Shown here: in pieces, positions 51,649-52,022 of the stretch
How the letters are laid out: the number at the start of each line of letters is the position of its first letter
Numbering within the stretch: position 1 is the stretch's first letter
Assembly (NCBI GenBank): GCA_903901045.1
Contig: CAIUPP010000124.1
Location: forward strand, 1 to 52,022
DNA length: 52,022 nt
Direction: 5' to 3'
Source of the DNA: an uncultured Planctomycetota bacterium
GTDB taxonomy: Bacteria > Planctomycetota > Brocadiia > CAIUPP01
Position numbers and translations under genes: made by a program
The notes under the pieces: generated by a model
Seen by the model: only the letters and a program-made list of their open reading frames with translations
Database searches by the model: none
What the model was told of the DNA's origin: nothing

Positions 51649-52022
51649 GGCGCAATCCACGCCTCCGTGCGGGAGGCGACACGCTGGCCCCGGAAGTGAC
51701 AAAAGCCGTTGACCGTTTCAATCCACGCCTCCGTGCGGGAGGCGACCTGATTCCGCGCTACGCCTACGGGGACGCCAACGTGTTTCAATCCACGCCTCCG
51801 TGCGGGAGGCGACCATGATGCAGATGGCCGCCGAGGATGGGATTCGGTTTCAATCCACGCCTCCGTGCGGGAGGCGACGCGACCGCGCCCGGGCTTTATT
51901 ACGTCCCCAAAGTTTCAATCCACGCCTCCGTGCGGGAGGCGACGACATACCGAGGTTGAGGGCCAGCCGGAACCAGGTTTCAATCCACGCCTCCGTGCGG
52001 GAGGCGACGCCATCGTCTGAGA
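51649..52022 (-). CRISPR. CRISPR array, type I-C repeat, leader-distal end (continues past the window)
   Basis: Six 32-bp repeats, in plus orientation GTTTCAATCCACGCCT.. ..GGGAGGCGAC, start at 51649, 51715, 51782, 51847, 51912 and 51977. Spacers are 34, 35, 33, 33 and 33 bases, plus a partial one from 52009. The internal GCCTCC/GGAGGC stem and the ATTGAAAC end on the minus strand mark a type I-C repeat. The first copy (51649) has lost the GTTT end, the usual decay of the last, leader-distal repeat. Transcription is therefore expected leftwards, with the leader and probably cas genes to the right, beyond base 52022. Confidence 0.95.

Overview
The window is a GC-rich (clearly above 60 percent by eye), densely coded chromosomal segment of a bacterium. 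It carries about 38 protein genes, two tRNA genes and the leader-distal end of a type I-C CRISPR array. Most genes are housekeeping: mcsA-mcsB-clpC, ileS, a PurS-PurL fusion, fusA, rho, coaE, polA, glyQ, uppS and trmH. No rRNA, integrase, prophage or complete insertion sequence is visible. The mix of a Gram-negative-type lipoprotein (DUF3568), an McsA of the GCPNDY type, a PPi-type phosphofructokinase, an RCC1-repeat secreted protein and a non-pyrrolysine MttB-like enzyme suggests an uncultivated lineage of the PVC/FCB/Armatimonadota sort. The phylum cannot be fixed from the sequence alone.

Layout. 1-3.1 kb: queD, an Hps-RraA fusion and an AcsE-like methyltransferase. 3.5-9.8 kb: mcsA-mcsB-clpC, a fluoride channel with its DUF190 partner, and a membrane-tethered EEP-family enzyme. 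10-13.8 kb (minus strand): lacI-type regulator, MttB-like methyltransferase and Gfo/Idh/MocA oxidoreductase, probably one catabolic operon. 14-20.2 kb: two small genes, ileS and an RCC1 secreted protein. 20.7-27.2 kb: purSL, a PaeR7I/XhoI-like restriction-modification pair whose nuclease is frameshifted at a run of twelve G, trmH, a small CxxC protein and a YkvA protein. 27.2-31.9 kb (minus): membrane protein, HTH_34-type regulator, a small protein, uppS, a Yip1-like membrane protein and a BchE-like B12-radical SAM protein. 32-39 kb: fusA, then a cupin-XRE regulator with an SDR, a CoA transferase and a thiolase (short-chain 3-hydroxyacid/ketoacid use). 39-44 kb (minus): polA, coaE and rho. 44.6-49.8 kb: PPi-type PFK with a glycogen debranching enzyme, an NmrA-like protein and a DUF3568 lipoprotein. 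50-52 kb: glyQ, tRNA-Lys, tRNA-Glu and the CRISPR array.

The most striking property is the load of small non-coding repeats. At least six families occur in 52 kb: a 79-bp double-hairpin REPIN-like element, TIR-bounded MITE-like elements, elements bounded by GTCATTGCGAGG arms, GAACCTTGCGAAGG hairpins, a GGGCAAGGCATGCC palindrome, and low-complexity inverted pairs. Several have entered coding sequence. One is read in frame inside ileS and one inside the debranching enzyme. One supplies both the N-terminus of CoaE and the stop codon of polA. No transposase that could move them lies in the window.
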